The notes under the pieces are model-generated. The model made no database searches and was not told where the DNA came from. It saw only the letters and a program-made list of their open reading frames with translations. This document shows positions 46,481 to 58,200 of a stretch of 64,000 nucleotides of DNA, one piece after another (the stretch's first letter is position 1; each line of letters opens with the position of its first letter). Both the position numbers and the translations under genes were made by a program. Source of the DNA: Cornus controversa (lineage: Eukaryota > Streptophyta > Magnoliopsida > Cornales > Cornaceae); the NCBI GenBank assembly GCA_026545225.1, contig CM048845.1:87199033-87263032 (forward strand), given 5' to 3'.

Positions 46481-49400
46481 TGTAATACCCCGGAAAATTT
46501 AGGTGTCAATTTAATCTCTTTACATTATTACTTTATTTTATTAATTCATGTGAAATGTTTTTTTTTATATATAAATTATCATTGTAGGTGAGTTGCTTGT
46601 CTTTTATACATGCATTTTATCATTTTATGTGAATTATTATTTATTATGTGTTGTTTTATTTAAATCTTTTAAATGCTTTGGTTTGGGCTAGGGAGGAATT
46701 TGGGCTGAAATGATTGGGCTAAGATTATGTTTAAAATGTTGGGCCAAGGTTATAATTATATTATTATTGCTTGTATTATTATTATTTGAATTTTATTTAG
46801 TTTTAGAAAAATCAATAATAGAATAATAATTAAGACAAAAAGGAAAAGAAAAGAAGAAGAAATTAGGGTTTGCCGTTGTTTTACGCACAGAACCAAAAGA
46901 GAGAAAACGAAAGAAAGAAGGGGGTGAGGATCGGGTGAACAAGTTAATTCGTCAGAAAAAAGGCAAGTTTAATTCTTCTCTTCCCCCTTGAATCCGTATG
47001 CATAGTCTAGGTTTGAGAATTTATTTATATTAAAAATTTGTAGTTAATTGCATGTTTATATTTTTCTGCTATTGATAAATTTCGTGAGATTAACTATGAG
47101 GATTGTATGTAGATTTAATTGATTTTGTTCATGTAAGGTTATATGCATATGTGTTCATGTATATGTATAGTGTGTTAAGGAAGAAATCATTCATGTATGC
47201 AATTTGTAAGAAATAAATGTTTAGTTGTGATCCTACTCTGTTGGAATTAAATTGTAAACAACTCGAAATCTTTAGAAAAACAGATCGTGAACTATTGGGT
47301 TTTAATTTTTTTTAAATTTTGCGAAGAACCCTAGAACTTGTAAATTAGGGGTTTTTGATTCGGACAATTTTTGATGGGGCTTTTTGTACCAATGGGTAGA
47401 GGGGATCAAGAGGAGAAGAACGGGGCAAAAATTAGAGCGAACGGAGGTCGGGGCACGCTGGAAAACACGCCGGAAAACCCCCCAGCGCGCTGCCATGCAC
47501 GCTGGGGAAGAAAGGCTCCAGCGCGCGTGACCCCCACGCGCGCCGCCGGCGCGTGGGGGGCGTGCCGCCGGCGCCGGCGCCGGCCGGTGGCCAGAAAAGG
47601 GTTTTTGGGCCCCACTCGCGGGGGCCCACCTCTGGGTCCAATATGGGCCCATTCCGAATAGTTTTGATATTTCTTTTGTATTTTTGAAATTTTTGAAAAA
47701 ATTTAAAAATTGAGAAAATCATTTTTTAAAAATACTTTTATAATTCTAAAAATTCCAAAAATTTTATGTCAACTTCCTGGGAGCTTAAGGGGCTTGGAGT
47801 TTAAATTTCATAGCAAAATGTTTTACCATTGTCTTTAAATTAATTTTTAAAGTGTCTAAAAACTGAATTTTTCAGCCTCTTTAATTTTAGAAAATAGTTA
47901 GAAATTTCCAAAATTTCCAAAAATTTTACTGTAATTCTCTGGAGGATAAATACACTTGGGTGTAAATTTTCAACTCAAAATAATCTTTCCTTGCTGCTCA
48001 ATTGATTTTTAAAGTGTCTAAAAGTTGGATTTTTCACTTTCTGTAATTTTAGAAAATACTTCTGAAATTCCAAAAATTCCCAAAATTTTTCTGTAACTGT
48101 TTAGAGATTAAATGACCTTGGGTTTAAATTTTCACCTTGAATTGAGCTTCCCTTGGTGTTAAATTAATTTTTAAAGTGCCTAAAAGTTGGATTTTCACCT
48201 TCTTTGGTTTATTAAAAATGTTTTTAAATTACAGAAAATTTCAGAATATTTTCTTAGTGTTCTTAGAAGTGAAATAGGCCCAGAAACCTAAATAAGAGTA
48301 AGTTTAGATCCCCTCGGAGATTTGAGTGCATTGGAGGTTGGTTTGGGGAATTGTTTCCTCTAATGGATGTTAAATTATTTTGATTTAATCGATTGTGTCT
48401 ATTATATATATAAATGCACATGGGATACTTGATTATAGTCTACTTGTGAACGATTTGTCTTATGATGATAATTTCATGTTGGATGATTTGAAATAACGTT
48501 TGTGCAAATTTAAATCATAATGCACCTTGTTATTTTATATTGCATATTGGAATGTATCTATGCATTTTATTTTGGCATGTAAGGATTGCCCGGCGTGTCA
48601 GGATCGCCTATACCTAATAAGGTATCTATGTATTTTATTTGGCATGTAAGGATTGCCCGGCGTGTCAGGATCGCCCATACCTAATAAGGTATCTATGCAT
48701 TTTATTTGGCATGTCAGGATTGCCCGGCGTGTCAGGATCGCCCATACCTAATAAGGTATCTATACATTTTATTTGGCGTGTTAGGATCGCCCATACCTAA
48801 TAAGGTATCTATACATTTTATTTGGCGTATCAGGATCGCCCATATCTAATAAGGTATCTATATGTGTATGCACATGTTTTCTTTATTTTGAACTTAAAGA
48901 ATGTGTTCATTGTTGGATGATAAGGGTGTGTTGGAACAATGTATAAGATGATTTTACTTCTGAAAATATGATCTAAATAGGAAATGACTAGTATGTATAT
49001 ATCTATACCTATTAAGGTATCAAAAGATTTAATGATGGCATGTTAGGATTGCTTAAACTTGATATTATTTTATATTATGTTTATTTCTGCTGAACGTAAG
49101 GAATGTGTTCACGTTTGCATAATAAGGGTTTGGGTGGAATATTATAAATATTGACCTGTTGTTTTGGAAACACGAAACTGGGTAAAAGATTAACTTGTAG
49201 GTTAAATCTATAGACTTATTTTTGTGTCCCTTATACTGAGGGTATGTATATTGGTTCTCTGATTGTGATGTAGTAGATAGAACTTGCTCGTGGGTTTAAC
49301 CCACTGTGTTGATATTTCAGGTTTCAGACAGGTTCCACCGCGAGGATAGAGTTTTAGGATTTGGTTGTAGCAGACGTCTCATCTCATCAGTTACAGGGTA

Positions 49401-49714
49401 GGAACTTGTCTTCTTCAAGAGTCATACTATGAACTTTTGAGACTTTGATTGTTAGTATTAATTTTAGAAGTTAAAAACTTTTGTTCTTTCTGGTTAAGGG
49501 GTCCTTGGGTTACGGGACTTCCAAATTGTATTACCAGAATATATTTATTTATTTATCAAGTATTTCAGTTAAATGGGATTTTTGTTCAGCTTTTAGCAAT
49601 TATTTTATTTCTTTCTTTTGCATCTATGCTTGTTGCTACCAGTTGTATGTATCTCCCAGGTTTTGTGTATGAGACTGGCCACCTCATGCGCGAAATTTTA
49701 TGGGGGGTATTTCA
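46481..49714 (+). mobile_element. 3.2 kb solo LTR (Ty3/gypsy, possibly Tekay/Del-like) inside the TRIM
   Basis: It begins TGTAATACCCCGG and ends GGGGGGTATTTCA. It is flanked by the perfect 5-bp duplication GGGCG (46476-46480, 49715-49719) inside the TRIM right LTR. It has no primer-binding site or coding domain, so it is a single long LTR left by recombination. It holds a very GC-rich island (about 47430-47650) and a tandem-repeat block (48555-48854). The family assignment rests on the TGTAATACCCC terminus, its length, and the CCCACTGTGTTGATATTTCAG-like 3' part, and is an inference. Confidence 0.8.
48555..48854 (+). repeat. Five tandem units in the solo LTR
   Basis: Units start TATCTAT(G/A)(C/T)ATTTTATTTGG and end CCATACCTAATAAGG. 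Three are about 68-70 bp with GATTGCCCGGCGTGTCAGG; two are 50 bp and lack that part. The array looks like stepwise expansion followed by shortening. Confidence 0.9.
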
Positions 49715-50011
49715 GGGCGGGTGCATAGACAGACACTGGGCTGAGCTACCACACTGACAGGGTACAATGTGCTCAATCCCACATCGCCTGGGTGTGGAAA
49801 AGGGGATGTGCTTATATGTAGTATGTTCTCTTCAAATGGTATGAGGCCTTTTGGGGTAAACCCAATAGCAAAACCGTGCGGGCTCAGGCCCAAAGCGAAC
49901 AATATCATACCATGTGTTGGAGCGGGGTATTACATTTGCAAGATTTGACATTATCAGTATACTATATTGGAAGAGAAATATTGTCAGAATTTTATATGTA
50001 AGCATATTGAC

Positions 50012-50262
50012 ATTATAAAATAATATAAATATGAACATGTCACTTCGCAATCGGGAATGACTTTATATTGACATAATAAAATAATATAAATATGAACATG
50101 CCACTTCGCAATCGGGAAGGACTTTATATATATACATAATAAAATAATATAAATATGAACATGTCACTTCGCAATCGGGAAGGACTTTATATATACATAA
50201 TAAAATAATATAAATATGAACATGTCACTTCGCAATCGGGAAGGACTTTATATATACATATA
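50012..50262 (-). repeat. Four tandem ~60 bp units in the copia leader
   Basis: The units contain AATATGAACATGTCACTTCG and CAATCGGGAAGGACTTTATA. They lie between the primer-binding site and gag of the copia element. A run of (TATA)n with longer palindromic AT repeats follows to about 50400. Confidence 0.9.
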
Positions 50263-50629
50263 TATTATATATTTATATGTATATATAGATATATCTATAT
50301 AAATATATAGATTATATGTATGGGTATATATAATATATAATATATCTACATATATTTATCTATATATATATATATATATAGATATATGTATAGATATATT
50401 TATCTATTGAAATGACATAAAATAATTTTCATACCTCTTACTTGTCTTCTTCGTTACTCAGAACCTCGTGCTTTTACTTGTCTTCTCGGGTGGTCAGAAC
50501 CTCGTGCTGATAACGTGTTGTAAAAGTAGTATATATATATATGTTATATGTGTATATATATATATGGCAGAGTGTATAACAGTAAGAGAGAAGAAGATTG
50601 AGAGAGTAAAGAGAATGAGAGAGTAAAGA

Positions 50630-50669
<40 letters not shown>

Positions 50670-50877
50670 TTCTTTTGTTTCAAAACTGAACCCCACATTC
50701 TGTACATTACATGCCATATATATAGGCATATTGGAGATATTATTTGAAGGGATATTTGTTTGGATAGATAGGAATGTCTTAATGAGGGGTACGTGGGATG
50801 AACCCACTTGTAACAGTAAACATTTTTTAAAGAACTAGAAAAGATAACTTTACAAAATCAATCCGTTTTTAACTTAA

Positions 50878-51941
50878 GGCTCGTTTTGTAATTGTTTATG
50901 TTTAGTATTTATTGTTTAAGTGTTTATATAAGTAGTATTTATATTACCATTTTGTTTATCCATAAACATGACTATTGTTTGATAATAAAAAAAAATATTT
51001 GACTTATTTTAAAAATCATAAAAAGAAAAATATATTTGTTAACCTTAAACTGTTTTTTTTTTTTAAAAAAAAAAAATCAATACAATAAACTGCATAAAAA
51101 GTCAAATTCATACTACAACAAATCTATCCAGCAACAACAAAGTAAGAAATATACATTAAAAAAAACCAATAATATTGGATTACATATATATCTATACACT
51201 GCAAATTATACTATAAAACTAGAATGACCCACCCTAAGAAGAACAAATTATATATAACTATGGGAAAGTTGAAAGTTTTAAAATTTGTATGGAGTAAGAA
51301 AATGTATTTGGAGTGCACGCTCTTGCTCTTGAACTTCTTCGACCACTACTCTTTTTTTTTTCCATTTTTTGGTTTCTATTTCCCTTTCAATACCAAAAAT
51401 GAATGAATGATATGAATACAAAATATCATTCTTCTTTCTTTTACAAGGTGATGGTTGGGATCTCTTTCCTTTTTTTCCTCGAATAAGTTTTTTTTTTCTT
51501 TAGCACGGGTACCCCAAGTAACTATTTTTTATTATCAAGTATATTAGTAATTATTCATATTGTACCAATATTTTTTTTTCAAGGCAATTGATACTTTTTA
51601 ATTTTGTCTACACTTGATAATTCTAACATTTTTATCGTTGTATCAAGTAATAACCCTTTATAATTTTCTTTCTTTCCATTTTCTCACTTTTATCTTCACT
51701 TTTTAATTAAAATAATATAATCACCATTTTAGATAAAAAAAATTAAAAGTTTTCTCTTTTGAATAAATATAAACACTAAAACACTATTTCGGTATTGATG
51801 ATTTGAAGTCTTAGTTACAGTGTTGTTTTAAAAGTGTTTTGACAATTTATAAACAAAACAAAAATTATCAAACATGTTTATCTTATAAATTTGTTTTTAT
51901 AAATAAAAAACATTAAACATAAATAGTTATCAAACGGATCC
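50878..51941. mobile_element. Non-autonomous TIR DNA transposon, copy B
   Basis: This is an inverted copy of the element at 26615-27934. It begins GGCTCGTTTTGTAATTGTTTA and ends AAATAGTTATCAAACGGATCC. TAA lies at 50875-50877 and TAG at 51942-51944. It is 1064 bp and lacks the GAACCG-rich insert of copy A. There is no coding region. Confidence 0.65.
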
Positions 51942-51944
51942 TAG

Positions 51945-52140
51945 TTTCACAAAACGAATTTTGAAGTTGTTTTTAGATTTTAAGAAACAAAATATTCTTC
52001 TCAGAAAGAATAAACCAAATAGACCAGAATATATACACACACACACACGAGAAGGCATACCTTCAAGTCTTCTTCTCGTAGCATACTTTGTAGGTTCTTT
52101 TATTTGTCTCATTTTTTTCGTGTCCTAGTGCAAGAATAGA
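51945..52140. other. Short AT-rich spacer
   Basis: A (CA)n tract lies at about 52035-52048. Nothing else is recognised. Confidence 0.3.
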
Positions 52141-53045
52141 GTTGACAATGATTCCAGAGTAAAGCACAGTAAAGGTGGCAATTCATGTTCTCGTGCTGTG
52201 TTTTGTTTGTGTCATATCGATTTATAAGTATTATAATAAACAATTCAATCATAACTCGATCTATTTAATAATAGTGTCAGAGACCCTCAACACTAATTCA
52301 ATCCGTTTATTAAATGTGTTACACGTGTCGACCTATGTAACCTGTTTAATAAACATGTCCTATAATGACACGACTCATTTAATAATATTTTTAATCCGTT
52401 TAACTTATATGATATGAGTTTCTCCACATCTGAAAATCTCTCTAAAGTTCATATAAAAAATAAAATACATATCTATACAAAAATTTTAAAAATAAATTAT
52501 ATTATAAATTTTGTATTTATAAATAAACTCCAAAAACATATTGAGGTGATACAACAACTGAAAATACATCATAGCAATCCCATCATTGCATTTCATGCCT
52601 ATATCAATCTTATAAACAAACAAATAGATTACAAACAATTTCAATATATATAACTATGTATATATAAGTTTGAATAAAATCATAATATATGAATAACTCA
52701 GGTAGTAATTGTTTTGCAAGTTGGACAACTTAGACTCAAACTCAACACAATTTTTGTGTGTCATGTTCGTGTCAACTCGTTTATTAAACGTGTCAGTTTA
52801 CTTCAAACTCAGTGGTGTAATTGATTACAAACAATTGCAAAATATATAACTATGTATATATAAGTTTGAATAAAACCAGAATACATGAATAACTGAAGTC
52901 GAAATCGTGTTGCGAATTAAACAGCTTATACCCAAACCCAACACAATTTTTGTGTGTTGTGTTCGTGTCAACCCGTTTATTAAACGTTTCAATTTACCTC
53001 AAACTCAAACCCGTTTAACTCGTGCTCACAGCAAATGTGATGCAG
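52141..53045. repeat. CCCGTTTATTAAACGTGTC-type dispersed repeat with a ~196 bp duplication
   Basis: Motifs such as CGTTTATTAAACGTGTC and TGTCGACC recur at both ends, as in a common class of plant non-autonomous transposons. Two direct units start GATTACAAACAATT at 52627 and 52823. Element ends are not resolved. Confidence 0.45.
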
Positions 53046-53474
53046 AGTCTCGTGATTGAAAATAGGAATTCATTCAATAATTAAAAATAACAATTCATCA
53101 TTATTAGTTGGGGTACAGTACTCTAGATATCCACTCTAGATATTCAATACTTTTAAGAGAAATGCCATAAAGTAGTTGAGTCTAAAAAAAAAAAATCATA
53201 TTAGCTCGACAAATATATCACGATTCGTCAACACAAAAATCAAAAAATATACCACTGATGAGGCAGGCCCAAACAAGAGATGGATCAAATCTATTATTTT
53301 AAACTGTTTAAATAGTACGGTTAATAAAAAGATTTCACGACTCTCCTAAAAAAAGAGACATCTTCAAAATATTGATTTTATTGAATACAATACTTTATCA
53401 ATCATAAAACTAAGATAACCCCAAGAGAATAGCTAGCCTAGCTTCAATTTTATTAGAGTTTGGTAGTCTTTGTT
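53046..53474. other. AT-rich spacer
   Basis: No gene or element is recognised. A doubled ATCCACTCTAGATATTCA-like motif is at about 53115-53145. Confidence 0.3.
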
Positions 53475-53830
53475 GGGGTAAATTTCAATTACCTCTCATG
53501 AGATTTTTTATAATTACAAGAACCTCCCCTCTTATTTGAAAAATTACACCCACCTCTCATTTTCAGACACTTTTGTGTAACTACATTAACAAAGTATCCA
53601 ATTGAATGAATAGAAGAATTTTATAAGAAAAAATTGGTATTTTGAAATTAAAATTGCTAATGTGAACAAATATCATTGTTATCCATGTTGAGTTTTGGTT
53701 TTCTTTTAGTAATAAAATTCACTCATATTCATGAGAAGAGAAAAATTATATCTGACAAAGGAAATCATTGTCATTTTTCAAAGAAGAGGAGAAATCTTAT
53801 AATTATGACAAAACTCAATTGAGTTTACCC
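53475..53830. mobile_element. Small TIR element (MITE)
   Basis: Ends GGGGTAAATTTCAATTACCTC and, inverted, GGGTAAACTCAATTGAGTTT, followed by matched TTATAATTA/GAGAAATCTTATAATTA blocks, form an imperfect terminal inverted repeat around about 260 bp of AT-rich DNA. The target duplication is not clear. Confidence 0.5.
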
Positions 53831-53947
53831 TAATTTTATTTATTTAAGTTTTTTTCCTAGTATTACAAGTACATATAGGAATGGTGTGAGTAACATAGAT
53901 TATTCTATAATGTGGTGCAAAAATTTTGAAGATATTTTATATGTGAT

Positions 53948-54107
53948 GATGAAATTTTAGTTAGGTACATCAAGAGACGAGTAAGGTGGTGTAGCTAGAC
54001 TCAGATACTACAGAAGCCTAATCGTCGAAAGGTTCAAGCGTGAATAAGATAAAGATAATGTCAATCTTTATTTATTCCAATAAGGGACGTTTGGTTTTCC
54101 AATATAA
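53948..54107 (+). repeat. ~160 bp direct repeat, left copy
   Basis: It matches 61927-62087 in the same orientation (GTGGTGTAGCTA.ACTC.GATACT..AAGCCTAATCGTC..GTTCAAGCGTGAATAAGATAA). The two copies bracket the Ty3/gypsy cluster. Confidence 0.85.
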
Positions 54108-54251
54108 TACAAAGACCAAAAAACTATAAACGCATCCGGCAAACTCTCGAGAAAGGTAAGTCGACAATCCCTACGAGTGCTTTGATTACATTTGTAGAAT
54201 CTTTTCTTGGGTAAACTTTATTAACTTGATCATTGGAGCTTATTAGGTTAG

Positions 54252-54995
54252 TGTAAGAACTATGACCATTTTTTTGGCCGATTTTCTTTTTATTTCATTT
54301 AAATGCATATAAATGATTTAAAAGATTATAAACATATTTTAAATGTAAAATACATGTTTGGAGACCTTTATAAGTGTTCGGGAAAGTTTTGGGAGTGCTT
54401 GGCAAAAGTTGATTTTTTCGGATCAAGTGAGCCCGGACGTAGATTCCGTGGGCTCACAAAATCCGAAAGTGTCGGAATGACACCAAATTTGGAGAGTAAC
54501 TTAAATAAAATATTTAACACACTACGAAGTTGATTATGAGTCCATTGGAGTTACCAAAATCGAAAATAAAGTCCGAGAAGGTTTTGTGAGAGATTAGTGG
54601 TATTTTTGTAAATATGTCTACTAAGTCTATAAATAGCAAAGTAGAGAATTTAGCAATTCATTTCTCATTCTCCAGTAACCCTGAGAGAGCAATATAAATA
54701 CACATATATAACAATATCATCTTCTTCCCTTCTTCATTGAATTTGAGAGACTTTGGTCCATAATTAGAAGGCGCTGAAGAAGAAGAAATTGGTATACACA
54801 TTGAGGGCTCGAGTTTGATCCATCCAGAATCAAATTTGGAAAAAGTTGATTTTCTTGTGAGAAATTGGGGAAACATTTGGAAGCTCTTCCCAATTGAGGT
54901 AGTGATGCATAATCCATGAAATCCAGAATTTTTGTGAGTATATTGGTTGTTAGTAGTAACCAATTGGTTATATTAGTATAATTAGGTATCTTCCA
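54252..54995 (+). repeat. Truncated Ty3/gypsy-type LTR, left copy
   Basis: It begins TGTAAGAACTATGACCATTTTT and shares over 700 bp with the - strand of 61652 downwards (ATAAGTGTTCG, GCAAAAGTTGATTTTTTCGG, CTATAAATA near the promoter, CTTCTTCATTGAATT). The right end is lost near an (AAT)n tract (55060-55090). Confidence 0.65.
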
Positions 54996-55200
54996 AGGTT
55001 AAAACATATTAGATTATATAAAAATTATATTTTTTCTTTCTTTTTTTTTCAAGAAAAAAATAATGATAATAATAATAATAATAATAATAAGGGAAACAAA
55101 AAACTATAATAAATAAAAATAGAAGGGAGGGAAAGAAAGTTAGGGTGTGCTTCTAAAAAAATTATAGTGTTGAATATTTGGGCTTCGAATTCTCAAACTT

Positions 55201-58200
55201 GATTCTGCAACGACGCCATTTAACGAGTGTAGAATAGTGGATGTTTGTCGTTACTTTTCTACAATTCGTACAAAAATAATAAAACTCACAAAAATTTACT
55301 AAAAATTGTATAGTAGTAAGTAGGGTCGAACCACTCTCAAATAAGAATCAGTAACACGTCTAAAATTAAAAACCTAAATGTCTTCAGATGAAAAATAAAT
55401 ATTTTTTAAAAAATAAACTTCTAATTTTATTTTAATAATAAAACTAATACTAAATGTCTTTGATCAAATGATGAGACAAATCTCAAGGAAAGAGAATTCA
55501 CCACCATAGATCCATATAAATGAAGTTTCTAATATTCTTATCCAGTTTTTCCTCCAATAATCAATACACTTCACCAATCCAATTAGAACTTGGAAAGATG
55601 AAGGAAAATATAGAATTAAAAAAGAATGACTTGATTATATATGAGAGGGACATTTCTTTACTTAATCTGATGCCCATTGGGTAGGTAAACAGAGGTAGGC
55701 ATTCTTCGAATTACCATTGTTTGGCAAACACGAAGATTCCTCCCTCTAATTTTAGAAAATAAAAATTCAGAATAGAAGAGTAGAAGAATGCTTTTGGGAG
55801 GAAAAATTAGACAAAAAAATAAAATAACTTACTTCTATTTCAGCCATGGTGGCTTCGTCACTCTCTTGAGAAGGATGCTTACGCTTGCATACCAACAGAA
55901 AACATACAAATAGAAATGAAACTACTATTCTTCATTCAATCAAGAAAACAATTACACTATTTTTTTTCTATAATTTCTCTACAATTTTCTAACTCCCCTC
56001 ACCATCCCCTAAGACCCCCTATTTATAGAGTTAGAGAGGAATGACTTAGGTGGGAAAATTTTAAAGTACAAAATTCAAAAACAAAAATTCAAAATACAAA
56101 ATTTAAAATACAAATTTCAAAATACAAAATTTAAAAAAAGAAAAATTCAAAATACAAAATTTTGAATTTAAATATCTAATATTTGATCTCCATATCTTTA
56201 ATTTGAATTCTGAACTGCAGATGTGGCAGTGTAAAAAATATTGTGCAAAGTTTTGAACTTGAGACCTCTTGTGAAATAGATTGCATAGAATACCATCTCT
56301 CCTATAATTCTTCTTATATTTATCTTTGGCTATATATCATTTTTAGCCATTTTTTCTGCTTTTCTTCTTATTTGAAAATCAACTCCTATAAAACATAAAA
56401 TGCAAGATAAGAACATTTAAATAAAATAAAAAAAGTAATTAAAAATTTATTTTACGATATAAAATAGCAAGTTTTGTACACTTATCAAATTACCCCAAAA
56501 TGAGCTTTTGCTAGTCCTCTATCAAATACAAGCAAAAGTGATTAGGGCACAAAATTGCTACTTTAATTTAGCTCCTAACTAAAGATGTACCACTTTTGCA
56601 GGTTTCCGTCGATTGCATTTACCATATGTAACAAGGCTTTAAACCCCTAGGTTACCCCTAGTGGACGAGCTATAGCCTCGTGAGGGTTTGTAGTGAAAGT
56701 AACCACAAACTTTCTAACTACTACAAAGAAGAGTTCTTTTAAGGCAGTAGTTTCCCCTATTGTTCAGATAATCTCCTTTATATCCATGAAACATGAAAAA
56801 TAAGAAATAAAATTATTAAGTTCCTCATATACCACAAGTTACTAGGGTGTTACAAAAATAAATATCAAGGAAAAATCATCCACAAGTAACTTAGAAGTAG
56901 AGTGAATGTGTGTGAAGTTGACAAAAAGTCATCCTCAAATTCAAGTAATTAATGTAATTCCCAAGTCACTAGAAGAACAAGATGTTTCAACTTTAAATCT
57001 CATAGGTTAATATCTCTCTAAAAGAACAACTCTCAGAGATTTGGCTAACTGTTTCTCTCAGTTGTATGTGAGTAGAAAATTTTATTTCCAAAATAAAAGT
57101 AAGCTCACATACTAATATGAAAAATTGATACATATAAATAAAAAAGTCTCATGATAGGAATGCTGATCACTTTTGGAAGAATGTCGAGCTACCTACCATA
57201 GCGCTTTCTCATTTATTACCCACTATCATATTTTTTCATAAATCATACAGGTGGTGATTAGGATGAGATTGTAGGTGAATGGTTCAGAGATTGATAAGTC
57301 TTCAAAATATCTCAAAGGAAAACTTGTTTTCTTCTTTTCTTTTTTTCTTCTTTTTCCTTTTATTCTCTTCTTTTTTTTTCTTTCTTCTTTTCTCTTTTTC
57401 TTTTCGTTGAAAAAAATATGATGGTTTTCTTTGTCTCTTTTTGTTTCTACACAAGACCATCCTTATCACTTTTCAGAAACAACCAATAGAAACAATGGTT
57501 ATGGTATGATATGATAATAGGAAAATAAATTACAAGACCTATGTTTCTCTTAACTTTAAGTGATTTCATTCTCAGTGATCAACCAAAATGAAAGATAATG
57601 AGACTAACAACAATTTTTAATACGATATCCAAGAAAATTGAGTCATCTTGTAACTCGGAATTAGCATAAAAACTCTGTAAAAAATGTGAAAGGCATGAAA
57701 GCTCACAAGGTCTAAGTTTCCACTATTAGATCTTCCAAATTATCAGGAGGTTACTCAGTGTTCAATTTTGAATTGTCAAGTGCGACGTTTGTGCAAAAAG
57801 TATTTCTGCTTCTAAATGCTCATGATGCAATAATGTCTATCATTATATTACCCTAATAACAAGTTCAATTTAGATCTAAGCATTAACATCTCTTGGATTT
57901 CATGAAACAGATTATAAGTTAATCCAATCTCATCATTGTAAAGGTACTATACTTCCAAAAAAATATATATATATATTTTTTAATAAATTGAAAAAATGAC
58001 TCTATTTTGGATCAAAAGATTTTCAAAAGAAGCGTGCGTTTTGATAAATCTACCCCACCCCCAACCAAAATACAACACTGTCCCTAGTGTTAAAAGGATA
58101 GTAACAAAAGAAACAGTGTATTGTTGGAGACAGATAGAAAAATATTGGAACAAATTACTTCAATTGTTCTGGAGTTATAGAAGTACAGTCCCTGCAAATA

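Larger units (their letters stand above)
46125..49934 (+). mobile_element. TRIM inserted in the copia gag region, itself split by a solo LTR
   Basis: Left LTR 46125-46372 (248 bp), tRNA-Met primer-binding site TGGTATCAGAGC (46375-46386), a 74-bp interior ending in GGGGAGTGGAT, and a right LTR in two parts (46447-46480 and 49720-49934). The target duplication TTTGC (46120-46124, 49935-49939) is perfect. It is the same family as 12760-13329 and 5474-5821. The LTRs are very similar, so the insertion is young, as it must be since it lies inside a young copia element. Confidence 0.92.
40941..50815 (-). mobile_element. Ty1/copia retrotransposon with nested insertions
   Basis: The left LTR 40941-41266 and right LTR 50516-50815 are flanked by a perfect 5-bp duplication GTAAA (40936-40940, 50816-50820). 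The element reads leftward: a PBS-like site just inside the right LTR (50501-50515), tandem repeats (50012-50262), gag with RNA-binding RGRGRG and a CFRCGMKGHW knuckle (about 46124-45104), protease/integrase (about 44980-43600), reverse transcriptase (about 42870-42240, YVDDL), RNase H (about 42260-41450) and a polypurine tract (about 41267-41280). It is broken: an insertion (46125-49934) splits gag and a small number of other breaks exist. Outside simple repeats the LTRs differ at only about 4 sites in some 250, so the insertion is young, probably around or below a million years by usual plant rates. Confidence 0.93.

Noticed and set aside
47302-47722. GC-rich open frames on both strands (Arg/Ala/Pro-rich)
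   Set aside because: They lie within the solo LTR. Openness follows from high GC and lack of stop codons, not from coding selection.
48555-48854. Regularly spaced repeats reminiscent of a CRISPR array
   Set aside because: Units are contiguous with no unique spacers, they sit inside a plant LTR, and the context is eukaryotic.
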